Below are positions 18,211 through 26,773 of a stretch of DNA of 64,000 nt, piece by piece. Each line of letters begins with the position of its first letter. Positions within the stretch are counted from its first letter, which is position 1. The stretch lies in the NCBI RefSeq assembly GCF_028561565.1, contig NZ_JAQQTE010000022.1, positions 3,716 through 67,715 on the forward strand, given 5' to 3'. The notes under the pieces were generated by a model. It saw only the letters and a program-made list of their open reading frames with translations. It did no database searches and was not told where the DNA came from. The translations under genes were made by a program, and so were the position numbers. The DNA comes from Gilvibacter sediminis. GTDB taxonomy: Bacteria > Bacteroidota > Bacteroidia > Flavobacteriales > Flavobacteriaceae.

Positions 18211-19991
18211 TAGGGTTTAAGGGAATTTATCCAAGCGTTAATTTTTTCTTCTAAAAGGGCCAAGGGTAAACAACCACTCTCCAAGACTTCATTGTGGAAA
18301 GACTTAATGTCAAAGTTGTCACCTAAAGCCTGTTCTGCGGTAGCGCGTAGTTCCAAGATCTTCAATTGCCCAATTTTATATGATAGGGCTTGCGCAGGCA
18401 TGGCCATATAGCGCTCAATCTCTGAGGTAATGCTGGCTTCACTTTCTGCTTCATTATCCAAAGAGTATTGAATGGCCTTTTCTCGGCTCCAGCCTTTGGT
18501 GTGAATACCTGTATCTACAACCAAGCGGATGGCACGGTGCATCTCAGCGCTAAGCATTCCGAAGTACTGATAGGGATCGTCATAAAGTCCCAATTCTTTA
18601 CCCAAAGATTCGGTGTAAAGCGCCCAACCTTCTCCATAAGCAGAGTACCAGAGGGTTTTGCGGAACTGCGGTAAGTTCTCATTTTCTTGAGTCAAGGAGA
18701 CTTGAAAGTGATGCCCAGGAATGGCTTCGTGTAAGAACAGATCTTCATCAGAATAGATATTGTAACTGCTCACATCAGGGATTGGAACGTAGAAGATTCC
18801 GGGACGCGTGCCGTCCAAGGATCCTGGGTTGTACTGAGCACTGGCAGAGGCTTCGCGGAATTTTTCAGTTCTGCGTACCTCAAAGGCCGTTTTAGGTTGC
18901 ATATCGAAGAGCTTGTCGATCTGCGGTTTCATTTTTTCGTGTATGGCGTTGAAATTGTCTATTACTTGCTGCGGATCGGTAAACGGCATCAGATCCTCAT
19001 TGGTGCGCACGTGATCAAAAAATTCTTTCAAACTGCCTTCAAAACCAACTTGCGCTTTTACCTTTTCCATCTCCGCGCGGATGCGCGCCACTTCTGCCAG
19101 CCCCAATTGATGGATCTCATCCGCAGTCATGTCGGTAGTGGTGTAAAGTTTGATCAATCTGTTGTACTGCTCTGTTCCACCTGGAATGTCTGCGTAGCCT
19201 GAGGTTTCGCGACTTGCAGCTAAGTAATCCTTTTCAATATAATCGTACAACTCTGCTAATTTGGGAGAGAGCTTCTCATTGATCATCGTGGTATAGGCCG
19301 TGGTTAAACTGTCTTTTGCCGCCTGATCCATATCTTCTGGAAACATACGGATCGGACTGTAGAACAAACTCTGCGCCGCAGATTCGCTCACCAAACTCTT
19401 GATCTGTGGTAGTACTTTTTGTGTTAGTGCTCTTGGTAAAACAATACCTTCAGATACTCCTTTTTTCATATTGACTATCGCCGTATCTAAAATAGGAATC
19501 ATGGCCTCCAAGCGCGTTAACCAATTAATGTAGTCTTTCTTGTTCGTAAAGGGTTGCGCGCTTTGTCCGCTTCCCAATTGGGCGAACATCAAAATAGGAG
19601 AGTTAAACTGATCAACGGGCAGCAGTTCTGCAGGAAATGCTTTTCCTTCCAAGTTGCGTTCACATTCCCAGATCAAGATTTTTTTGCTCAAGAGTTCACT
19701 TTCATTCAAGGAAGCATCATCTATGGCGCTAACAGCCTCTTTGAATTTGGTGTAATAGGCAATTTCTTTCTCCTTGAACTCCTGAGTGTAGAAGTTAGGC
19801 AGTTGATCGTTAAACCTGGCGTCGCCTTCAAAAGTGGCATTCCAAGGATAGAGGGCATAGCTCTCTGCTTTATAATCTTCTAAGATTTGTGCCAAGGCGT
19901 CAGATCCGTCTGCTGCAGGCTCTTCTTGTGCTGCTTCTTTGCAGGATAAAAGCGTGAAAAGGATAAGTGAAAAAGAAATTAGAATTCGCAT
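18210..19991 (-). CDS. DUF885 family lipoprotein, putative metallopeptidase
   Basis: The 593-residue protein has a lipobox (LILFTLLSCKE, Cys17) and a large helical domain of the DUF885 family. The segment DLFLHEAIPGHHFQ contains an HExxxGHH zinc-like motif, and GEGWALYTESLGKELGLY supplies a further acidic residue, as in M3/M32-type metallopeptidases. It is probably an exported peptidase, though biochemical evidence for the family is sparse. A GTG codon just before the ATG is in frame but not preferred. It overlaps the DoxX gene downstream by one base. Confidence 0.9.
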   Translation of the reverse strand: MRILISFSLILFTLLSCKEAAQEEPAADGSDALAQILEDYKAESYALYPWNATFEGDARFNDQLPNFYTQEFKEKEIAYYTKFKEAVSAIDDASLNESELLSKKILIWECERNLEGKAFPAELLPVDQFNSPILMFAQLGSGQSAQPFTNKKDYINWLTRLEAMIPILDTAIVNMKKGVSEGIVLPRALTQKVLPQIKSLVSESAAQSLFYSPIRMFPEDMDQAAKDSLTTAYTTMINEKLSPKLAELYDYIEKDYLAASRETSGYADIPGGTEQYNRLIKLYTTTDMTADEIHQLGLAEVARIRAEMEKVKAQVGFEGSLKEFFDHVRTNEDLMPFTDPQQVIDNFNAIHEKMKPQIDKLFDMQPKTAFEVRRTEKFREASASAQYNPGSLDGTRPGIFYVPIPDVSSYNIYSDEDLFLHEAIPGHHFQVSLTQENENLPQFRKTLWYSAYGEGWALYTESLGKELGLYDDPYQYFGMLSAEMHRAIRLVVDTGIHTKGWSREKAIQYSLDNEAESEASITSEIERYMAMPAQALSYKIGQLKILELRATAEQALGDNFDIKSFHNEVLESGCLPLALLEEKINAWINSLKP

Positions 19992-20030
19992 CACAGTTTG
20001 GTTTAGTCTTAATGAGTTTTAAAGATACAA

Positions 20031-20056
20031 AAAAGCCGCCCGTTAAGGCGGCTTAT
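20031..20056 (-). terminator. Rho-independent terminator of htpG
   Basis: AAGCCGCC (20033-20040) pairs with GGCGGCTT (20047-20054). Read on the minus strand the hairpin is followed by TTTTTTG. It lies 17 bp beyond the htpG stop. Confidence 0.88.
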
Positions 20057-20072
20057 CTCGTTTTGAAGATCA

Positions 20073-21959
20073 TTATTTGATCATGTCATAACTACGTTTT
20101 ATAAACTCGGTAAGCGCTTCTCCTTTGAGTAAGTTCTGGGAGAGTTTGGCCAAGTCTAAAGCCTGATTGATCAAGCGTTCTTTCTTTTTCTGGGTTTTAG
20201 TTTCCAAAATCTGACCGATCAATTCGTGATTGGTATTGACCACCAAATTGTACATCTCTGGCATATTGCCCATCCCAAACATGCCACCACCAGTCTGCTG
20301 CATTTCTTTCATGCGGCGCATAAATTCTGGTTGGGTGATCACAAAAGGATTGGCATCAGAGTCCATCGCCTCTAACTGTACGCTAAACTTATCTTGAGGG
20401 ATCACCTCCGTTAGCAAGCCTGAAAGCGTTTCTTTTTGCTCGTCAGAAAGTTTAGAAATGGTCGTGTCCTCTTTTTTGATGAGGTTGTCAATATGATCTC
20501 CGTCTACACGTACAAAAGAGGTGTTCTCAAACTTGGACTCCAATTTTTGAATCAAGTGAGCTACAATTGGAGAATCCAATAACAGTACCTCATAACCTTT
20601 GGCTTTGGCCGTCTCAATATAAGCGTGTTGCGCTTCTTGATCTGAGGCGTAAAGCACTACCAGTTTGTCGTCTTTGTCCGTTTGATTGGCTTTGATCTTC
20701 TCTTTGAGTTCTTCAAAGGTGAAGTAGTTGCCATCTACCGTTGGGTACAATGCAAATTCCTGGGCTTTGTCATAAAACTTATCCTCAGAGAGCATTCCGT
20801 ATTCAATGACGATTTTGATGTCGTTCCACTTTTGCTCAAAAGCCTCACGATCGTTTTTAAAGAGTGACTTGAGTTTGTCTGCTACTTTACGCGTGATATA
20901 ACTGGAAATCTTCTTTACAGCGCCATCGGCTTGCAAATAGCTACGAGAAACATTCAATGGAATGTCTGGAGAATCAATAACTCCGCGCAACATGGTCAAG
21001 AATTCAGGTACAATTCCCTCTACATTGTCCGTCACAAACACTTGGTTTTGGTACAACTGAATGCGATCCTTTTGCATGTTGAGATCGTTGCTCAATTTTG
21101 GGAAATACAAGATTCCCGTCAAATTGAACGGATAGTCTACGTTTAGGTGGATGTGAAAGAGCGGTTGCTCAAACTGCATGGGGTACATCTCGCGGTAGAA
21201 ATCTGCATAGTCCTTTTCTTCCAGATCTGCCGGAGCCTTTGTCCAAGCCGGGTTTGGATTGTTGACAATACGATCAACTTCTACGGTCTCTGGTTTGGCA
21301 TCTTCAGCAGCGTCTTCTGGTAAAGGTAGTGTCTCTGTTTTGGTTCCGAATTTGATCGGGATCGGCATGAACTTATTGTATTTGGTCAACAGTTCCATGA
21401 TGCGTCCTTCTTCTAAGAATTCGGTGGAATCCTCAGCTATGTGCAGAATGATCTCGGTTCCACGCTCGGTTTTGTCATGGGCTTCTAGGGTGTACTGTGG
21501 AGAACCATCACAAGTCCAGTGTGCTGCAGGCTCATCTTTGAAAGACTTGGTGATGATCTCTACTTTGTCAGCAACCATAAAGGCTGAGTAGAATCCCAAT
21601 CCGAAGTGACCGATAATTCCAGCCTCTTCACCTTCTTGGTCTTTGTACTTTTCAATGAACTCTTCAGCTCCTGAAAAGGCGATCTGATTGATATATTTTT
21701 CAACCTCTTCTGCGCTCATCCCAATTCCTTGATCAATAATGCGCAGTTGGTTGGCGTCCTTATCGGCAATGATCTCTATCTGAGGATTGCCGTATTCTAC
21801 CTTGGCTTCTCCAATAGAAGTCAAGTGTTTGAGTTTCAAAGTTGCATCTGTAGCATTAGAGATCAATTCGCGTAAAAAGATCTCGTGATCGCTGTAGAGG
21901 AACTTTTTGATCAATGGAAAAATATTTTCTACTGATACATTGATATTTCCGGTGCTCAT
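20073..21959 (-). CDS. htpG: Molecular chaperone HtpG (Hsp90)
   Basis: The 628-residue protein begins MSTGNINVSVENIFPLIKKFLYSDHEIFLRELISNA, the canonical Hsp90 N-terminal GHKL ATPase domain, with IIDQGIGMSAEEV and GHFGLGFYSAFMVADKV as ATP-binding motifs. It continues through the middle domain with the catalytic Arg region and a C-terminal dimerisation domain. It folds client proteins under stress. An upstream in-frame ATG at 22049 would add 30 residues of unrelated sequence across the regulatory region and is rejected. A near-perfect inverted repeat sits about 70 bp upstream of the start. The gene is divergent from the TetR/ABC1 pair. Confidence 0.97.
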   Translation of the reverse strand: MSTGNINVSVENIFPLIKKFLYSDHEIFLRELISNATDATLKLKHLTSIGEAKVEYGNPQIEIIADKDANQLRIIDQGIGMSAEEVEKYINQIAFSGAEEFIEKYKDQEGEEAGIIGHFGLGFYSAFMVADKVEIITKSFKDEPAAHWTCDGSPQYTLEAHDKTERGTEIILHIAEDSTEFLEEGRIMELLTKYNKFMPIPIKFGTKTETLPLPEDAAEDAKPETVEVDRIVNNPNPAWTKAPADLEEKDYADFYREMYPMQFEQPLFHIHLNVDYPFNLTGILYFPKLSNDLNMQKDRIQLYQNQVFVTDNVEGIVPEFLTMLRGVIDSPDIPLNVSRSYLQADGAVKKISSYITRKVADKLKSLFKNDREAFEQKWNDIKIVIEYGMLSEDKFYDKAQEFALYPTVDGNYFTFEELKEKIKANQTDKDDKLVVLYASDQEAQHAYIETAKAKGYEVLLLDSPIVAHLIQKLESKFENTSFVRVDGDHIDNLIKKEDTTISKLSDEQKETLSGLLTEVIPQDKFSVQLEAMDSDANPFVITQPEFMRRMKEMQQTGGGMFGMGNMPEMYNLVVNTNHELIGQILETKTQKKKERLINQALDLAKLSQNLLKGEALTEFIKRSYDMIK

Positions 21960-21998
21960 AGTGTAGCGTTTTTCATTTTTTGACGACATACCAATAAG

Positions 21999-22048
21999 CA
22001 AATAAAATACCAAGCCGCCCCAGGCTGACAGCTTGTCACAAGCTGCCA
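21999..22048 (-). promoter_or_regulatory. Candidate htpG promoter and inverted repeat
   Basis: A minus-strand box TTTATTTG (21999-22006) differs from TAnnTTTG at one position. About 19 bp upstream lies a 23-nt inverted repeat, 22026-22048: arm TGaCAGCTTGT, spacer C, arm ACAAGCTGcCA, with a perfect 8-bp core on each side. It occupies the -33 region and could be a heat-shock operator or activator site. Confidence 0.45.
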
Positions 22049-22101
22049 AGATTTATCCTTAAATTTTGTTTAAAGTATTTTATTAAAGATTAAACATTTA
22101 T

Positions 22102-22117
22102 TAAATTTGTACAAATT
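22102..22117 (+). promoter_or_regulatory. -7 box overlapped by 14-bp palindrome (candidate TetR operator)
   Basis: TAAATTTG (22102-22109) matches TAnnTTTG. The perfect palindrome AATTTGTACAAATT (22104-22117) overlaps its last six bases. A dimeric repressor bound there would block RNA polymerase, and the next gene encodes a TetR-like protein, so autorepression is likely (inference). Confidence 0.55.
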
Positions 22118-22125
22118 ATCCACCC

Positions 22126-22779
22126 ATGACTGCAAAGAAAAAAACCCTTACGGCCCACGAGATTACCACCAAGTATATGGAGTATGTGATGGAACACGAG
22201 CACGAGCCCGTTTCTGTCTATAAATTTTGCAAGCACGAGGATATCCCAGAAGACCAATTCTACACCGTAGCTGGTTCTTTTGAATCCTTGCGCAAGTCAA
22301 TCTGGAAGCAATTCTTTGACAATGCTCACGAGGTTATGCTCAAGGCAGACGGCTACGAAGCCCTCAGTGCAAAAGACAAGATGCTCACCATGTACTACAC
22401 CCTTTTTGAGGTATTGACTGCTAACCGCAGTTATGTGCTTTACAGCCTCAAAGGGAAGAAGGATAAAATGAAATCATTAAAAGAGCTCAGCGAAATGCGC
22501 AAAGCCATCAAAGAATTCTCTGGAGCATTGATCCAAGAGACCAACGATGAGAAGCAGTTGCGCATTTTAAAACATCCGGTGTCTATTTTTTCTGAAGGAG
22601 CTTGGGTACAGACGCTGTTCTTAATGAAATACTGGATGGATGACAATTCTCCAGGATTCGAGAAGACCGATGTGGCCATTGAAAAGTCGGTACGTGTGAT
22701 CTTTGACGTATTTGAGACCACACCGCTGGAAAGCATCATCGACTTCGGCAAATTCCTTTGGAAGGAAAAAATGGCCTAA
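22126..22779 (+). CDS. TetR-family-like transcriptional regulator
   Basis: The 217-residue all-helical protein has an N-terminal segment of TetR type: helix TAHEITTKYMEYVMEH, then PVSVYKFCKHEDIPEDQFYTVAGSFESLRKSIWKQF as a divergent helix-turn-helix. A larger helical C-terminal domain would bind a ligand and dimerise. The recognition helix is atypical, so the fold call rests on pattern and on the family's usual pairing with ABC1 kinases in flavobacteria. A perfect palindrome overlaps its own -7 promoter box. The ABC1/UbiB gene starts 38 bp downstream and is probably cotranscribed. Confidence 0.8.
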   Translation: MTAKKKTLTAHEITTKYMEYVMEHEHEPVSVYKFCKHEDIPEDQFYTVAGSFESLRKSIWKQFFDNAHEVMLKADGYEALSAKDKMLTMYYTLFEVLTANRSYVLYSLKGKKDKMKSLKELSEMRKAIKEFSGALIQETNDEKQLRILKHPVSIFSEGAWVQTLFLMKYWMDDNSPGFEKTDVAIEKSVRVIFDVFETTPLESIIDFGKFLWKEKMA

Positions 22780-22817
22780 GCGCTTATGAACTGAGCACAA
22801 ACAAAATCCTACAATAA

Positions 22818-24125
22818 ATGAAGACCATAGATAAGATCCCTACCAATAAATTACAGCGTGCCTCAAAGCTGGTAACTACAGGGGTCAAGGTTGGAGGCAA
22901 CTATCTGAAGTATTACGGCGAAAAGCTTGTAAACCCAGAGCTGACCAAGGAGAAGCTCAATGAAGACAACGCTGCAGATATTTACGACGGATTGAAACAA
23001 CTCAAAGGAAGCGCCTTAAAAGTTGCGCAGATGTTGAGTATGGAAAAGAGTATTTTACCACGTGCCTATGTGGAAAAATTCTCTTTGGCCCAATTTTCAG
23101 TGCCGCCTTTATCGGCTCCTTTGGTGCGCAAGACCTTCAAGCGCTATTTTGGGGAATACCCGGAGACGCTTTACGATAAATTCAATCCAGAATCTGTCGC
23201 TGCAGCCTCTATTGGGCAAGTGCACAAGGCAGAGAAGGACGGTAAAGAGCTGGCGGTTAAGATCCAGTATCCAGGAGTTGCAGACAGTATCAGTTCCGAT
23301 CTGGCTTTGGTAAAACCCGTCGCAATCAAAATGTTCAATCTCAAAGGCAAGGATTCTGCTAAGTACTTTAAAGAAGTAGAGGAGAAGCTCTTGGAAGAGA
23401 CGGACTATGTCCTTGAGGTAAAGCAGAGTTTGGATATTTCTGAAGCCTGCGGACATATTGACAATCTGCGTTTCCCGAATTACTATCCAGAACTTTCTAA
23501 CGAGCGCATCATTACCATGGACTTTATGAACGGCAAGCACCTCAGTGAGTTTGCTGCGCAAAATACAGACCAGGAACTGGCGGATAAACTCGGGCAAACC
23601 CTTTGGGACTTTTATATGTTCCAAATGCACCAGCTCAAAGCTGTACACGCCGATCCACATCCCGGGAACTTCTTGGTCAATGAGGCCGGAGAATTGATCG
23701 CCATTGATTTTGGTTGTATTAAAAAGGTTCCAGAAGAATTCTACACGCCTTACTTCCAATTGGCAGAACCTGGCGCAATCGCCAATGAGGAATTCTTCGC
23801 CCAAAAACTAGAAGAATTAGAGATCATTAAAGACACTGATACCCCAGATGAGCGTGTGTTCTTTACGGAGCTCTTTAAAGAAATGCTGAGTTTGTTCACC
23901 CAGCCGTTCCACCAAGAGGTCTTTGATTTCTCAGACGAGGAGTTCTTTGGTAAGATCGCAGAACTGGGCGAAAAGTACTCTAAGGATACGGACTTGCGCA
24001 AAATGAATGGGAACCGCGGTTCCAAGCACTTCTTGTACATCAATAGAACCTTCTTTGGGCTCTATAATTTACTGAACGATCTAGGTTCAACAGTCCGCAT
24101 AAACAACTTCAAGGCTTTTGCGTAA
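22818..24125 (+). CDS. ABC1/UbiB/AarF family atypical kinase
   Basis: The 435-residue protein has the UbiB-family kinase motifs: Ala-rich loop VAAASIGQVHKA (about 127-138), ATP-binding Lys148 in LAVKIQYP, catalytic VHADPHPGN (Asp279) and metal-binding IDFG (296-299). The N-terminal signature KxGQ appears here as K68-V-A-Q71, with Ala replacing Gly. UbiB/COQ8 proteins support ubiquinone synthesis or lipid homeostasis through an ATPase-like activity. Flavobacteria use menaquinone, so the role here is unclear. There is no C-terminal transmembrane helix. It forms an apparent operon with the upstream TetR-like gene and ends in a 17-bp stem hairpin that spans its stop codon. Confidence 0.92.
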   Translation: MKTIDKIPTNKLQRASKLVTTGVKVGGNYLKYYGEKLVNPELTKEKLNEDNAADIYDGLKQLKGSALKVAQMLSMEKSILPRAYVEKFSLAQFSVPPLSAPLVRKTFKRYFGEYPETLYDKFNPESVAAASIGQVHKAEKDGKELAVKIQYPGVADSISSDLALVKPVAIKMFNLKGKDSAKYFKEVEEKLLEETDYVLEVKQSLDISEACGHIDNLRFPNYYPELSNERIITMDFMNGKHLSEFAAQNTDQELADKLGQTLWDFYMFQMHQLKAVHADPHPGNFLVNEAGELIAIDFGCIKKVPEEFYTPYFQLAEPGAIANEEFFAQKLEELEIIKDTDTPDERVFFTELFKEMLSLFTQPFHQEVFDFSDEEFFGKIAELGEKYSKDTDLRKMNGNRGSKHFLYINRTFFGLYNLLNDLGSTVRINNFKAFA

Positions 24126-24166
24126 GCTATATGAAACTACGCAAAAGCCTTGAATGGCTTGTTTTT
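24108..24166 (+). terminator. Terminator with long 17-bp stem spanning the ABC1 stop codon
   Basis: TTCAAGGCTTTTGCGTA (24108-24124) pairs perfectly with TACGCAAAAGCCTTGAA (24138-24154) around a 13-nt loop. A shorter competing hairpin AAGCC/GGCTT (24145-24149 with 24156-24160) is followed by GTTTTTATT, and it shares sequence with the right arm of the long stem. Confidence 0.7.
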
Positions 24167-24177
24167 ATTAACCTTAC

Positions 24178-26634
24178 TTAATTCTTAAAACTCTCGGAGC
24201 TCGTGTTGAGTTCCTGAGACTTTCTATTTTTCACATAGGTCTCTAACCAAGTGTCTTGCTCCCAAAGCAGGTGCATGATACTTTCCTTCGCGCGATAGCC
24301 ATGAGATTCTTTAGGAAGCATCACCAAACGTGCTGTTGCTCCCAGTCCTTTCAAGGCGTTAAAGTAGCGCTCGCTCTGCAGTGGATAGGTTCCCGAGTTG
24401 TTGTCGGCCTCTCCGTGTACTAATAGGAGTGGTGTTTTCATTTTATCGGCATGCATGAACGGAGACATAGTGTAATAGGTCTCTGGAGAATCCCAGTAGC
24501 TGCGTTGTTCGCTTTGGAAGCCAAATGGCGTTAAGGTTCTGTTATACGCTCCAGAACGCGCAATTCCAGCGGCAAATAGATCAGAATGGCTCAACAAATT
24601 CGCCACCATAAAGGCACCGTAACTGTGTCCGCCTACACCCACACGAGTTCTGTCAATATAACCCATGGCGTCAACGGCATCGATAGCTGCTTTGGCATTG
24701 GCTACTAATTGCGGTCTAAAAGTGTCGTTAGGCTCTTGATCACCTTCACCCACAATTGGGAAGGCCGCGTCATCCAAAACCACATAACCACGAGTCACCC
24801 AATAAATAGGAGAACCGTAGTACGGATAAATGAACTCATTGGGGTTGGTGGTGCTTTGAGAAGCGCTGCTTTTGTCCTTGTATTCTCTTGGATAAGCCCA
24901 AAGGATCATTGGCATTTTCTCCTTTTTGTCCTTGTCATAACCAATAGGTAAGTAAAGAGTTCCTTCCAGATCTAAGCCGTCATCACGTTTATAGGTGATC
25001 ACTTCTTTGTGAACGCCTTGTAAGCTTTTAAACGGATTCTCAAAGGAAGTCAAAGGTCTTAGTGAATTCTTCTTTTTAATGTTTCTGATGTAGTAATTAG
25101 GATATTCCGTTTGTCCTTCAATACGCACCAAGATCTCTCCTTTTTTCATATCGATGGCAGAGTACAGATTCTCCAATCTGTCGGTGTATTCAGACTGATA
25201 CAGTCGCTTGGTCTTTTGTGAGGCAAGATCCATTTGATCCACAAAGGGGAATTGTCCTTCTGCAGTGTATCCGGCACCCATCAAATAGAGACTGCCTTTG
25301 TCAATGACCAAGGTATTCCAGCCCATTTCGTTCTTGCTCATCACAAACTGACCGGGATCACTGTATTGATCCTGATAGTTTCTGTCTGTGATCACTTTAG
25401 GGTCCATATTGGGTTTAGACGGATTGAACAAATACGTCTTGGTGTTTCGGGTATTCCACCAGTAGTCATAAAGTACGGCCGTTTGGTCATCTCCCCAGCT
25501 AATGCCGCTAAAGCGGTTGATTGTCTTGGTCACCATTTCTTTGCTTCCCGTAAAAGGAGCAGCCAACTGATATACATAGTCGCGATAAGGAACCTCGATG
25601 GCAGGGTCTCCCTCGTCTTGGGCTTCTGCCCAATAGAGCGTATTTGGTTTGTCGGCACGCCAGTTTAGGTTGCGCTTGCCTTTGCGTGTCGCCATGAATC
25701 CTTTGGGTTGTACTTCGTTTAGCGGTACGTCATTTACGGTAGCCACAAAGTTTCCATCGGTAGTGTAAACGGTCTCGTCATAAGGGAAACGGCTGTAAGG
25801 CACTATGTATGAGAATGGCTTTTTAATCTTGGTGATCTTGATGTATTTTCCATCCGGAGATAAACTCATTCCGCGATACATCGCCGCAGGCAAAAAGTTG
25901 CTTACTTGTCCATTTAAGTTCACCTTTTTTATTTCAGAGATGGCCAATTGCTCAAAATTGTGTTCATCATTGGGGTTCTTAAGCAGATCCTGATAGGTTC
26001 TGTTCTGCGCCTTGGCCCCATCGCTTACAGAAATAGTCGGTCCCGTGGGAACGGCCTCAGCCACATCAATAAGTGGTTTTCTGTTTTTAGGGAGCATTTT
26101 CACTAAAAGGGCATCTCCTTCTTTGAACCACCGAATGGCTCCACCCATATTGGCATTGACGCCAGCGTCGGTCAATTTGGTCACCTTAGCAGCGGCAATA
26201 TCTAAGACCCACACTTCAACACCTTGATCTGTAGTATTCAAACAAGCGATTTTGCTTTCATCTGGAGACCAACTAAAACCACTCAAGCGCGGATTATTAG
26301 GTAAACCGCTAACCTGAGTAGCGTCGGCATCTTCTGTGCGCTTAACTTTTAGGTTATTGTAGAAAGTGGTGCGACTGCCTATGTTAGTCTTTGGATTGAT
26401 CCTAAGACCACCCAAACGCATTTCTGGTGCAGAGAGCTCTGCAATGCTTTTAAAGGCATCTCTGTAGATCAGTACGGCAAATTCTCCTTTGGAATCAATT
26501 TGTACCGCAGGCGCTAAGGGCGCGTCAACGAGATCTAAAATTTCTTGTGGTGGTTGTTGGTATTCTAGGTTTTCTTGTGCTTGAGCCCAGCTAAAGCTCA
26601 GCAATAAGAACAGTAGAAAGAGTTTATTTTGCAT
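24178..26634 (-). CDS. S9 family serine peptidase (prolyl oligopeptidase type), exported
   Basis: This 818-residue protein has a signal peptide (MQNKLFLLFLLLSFSWAQAQ), an N-terminal beta-propeller (SWSPDESKIA and RGMSLSPDGKYIKITK are blade-like), and a C-terminal alpha/beta-hydrolase domain with Ser671 in GVGGHSYGAF, Asp744 in HGEADNNSG and His778 in KESHGYR. It probably degrades oligopeptides in the periplasm; the glutamyl-endopeptidase-like subgroup is a good match. The ATG at 26634 is chosen because the longer start adds six residues before the signal peptide. It converges on the ABC1 gene and diverges from the FabH-like gene. Confidence 0.92.
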   Translation of the reverse strand: MQNKLFLLFLLLSFSWAQAQENLEYQQPPQEILDLVDAPLAPAVQIDSKGEFAVLIYRDAFKSIAELSAPEMRLGGLRINPKTNIGSRTTFYNNLKVKRTEDADATQVSGLPNNPRLSGFSWSPDESKIACLNTTDQGVEVWVLDIAAAKVTKLTDAGVNANMGGAIRWFKEGDALLVKMLPKNRKPLIDVAEAVPTGPTISVSDGAKAQNRTYQDLLKNPNDEHNFEQLAISEIKKVNLNGQVSNFLPAAMYRGMSLSPDGKYIKITKIKKPFSYIVPYSRFPYDETVYTTDGNFVATVNDVPLNEVQPKGFMATRKGKRNLNWRADKPNTLYWAEAQDEGDPAIEVPYRDYVYQLAAPFTGSKEMVTKTINRFSGISWGDDQTAVLYDYWWNTRNTKTYLFNPSKPNMDPKVITDRNYQDQYSDPGQFVMSKNEMGWNTLVIDKGSLYLMGAGYTAEGQFPFVDQMDLASQKTKRLYQSEYTDRLENLYSAIDMKKGEILVRIEGQTEYPNYYIRNIKKKNSLRPLTSFENPFKSLQGVHKEVITYKRDDGLDLEGTLYLPIGYDKDKKEKMPMILWAYPREYKDKSSASQSTTNPNEFIYPYYGSPIYWVTRGYVVLDDAAFPIVGEGDQEPNDTFRPQLVANAKAAIDAVDAMGYIDRTRVGVGGHSYGAFMVANLLSHSDLFAAGIARSGAYNRTLTPFGFQSEQRSYWDSPETYYTMSPFMHADKMKTPLLLVHGEADNNSGTYPLQSERYFNALKGLGATARLVMLPKESHGYRAKESIMHLLWEQDTWLETYVKNRKSQELNTSSESFKN

Positions 26635-26694
26635 GGTTGTGAATTTTCCCAAAAAGGTACTTCAAAATTTATCTAAAGCGATGTTAAAACTTCT

Positions 26695-26706
26695 TATGCA
26701 TGCATA
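26695..26706. promoter_or_regulatory. 12-bp palindrome between S9 peptidase and FabH-like genes
   Basis: TATGCATGCATA is a perfect palindrome in the 139-bp divergent intergenic region, upstream of the -33 element of the FabH-like gene. A regulator site is possible, but nothing else supports it. Confidence 0.3.
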
Positions 26707-26724
26707 GTAGTTAAGTGCTTGATA

Positions 26725-26756
26725 TTGGGGTCTCAACGCGAATAGCCGTATCTTTG
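26725..26756 (+). promoter_or_regulatory. Promoter of FabH-like gene
   Basis: TTG (26725-26727) and TATCTTTG (26749-26756) are separated by 21 bp, matching the Bacteroidetes -33/-7 plan. The ATG follows 17 nt later. Confidence 0.65.
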
Positions 26757-26773
26757 CCCACTAATTTTCATTT

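Noticed and set aside
21960-22049. N-terminal extension of HtpG by 30 residues
   Set aside because: Standard Hsp90 proteins begin near MSTGNINVSVENIF; the extension covers the regulatory inverted repeat.
23109-23804. Minus-strand ORF of 231 codons inside the ABC1 gene
   Set aside because: It is a shadow of a well-recognised kinase gene on the plus strand with no motif of its own.
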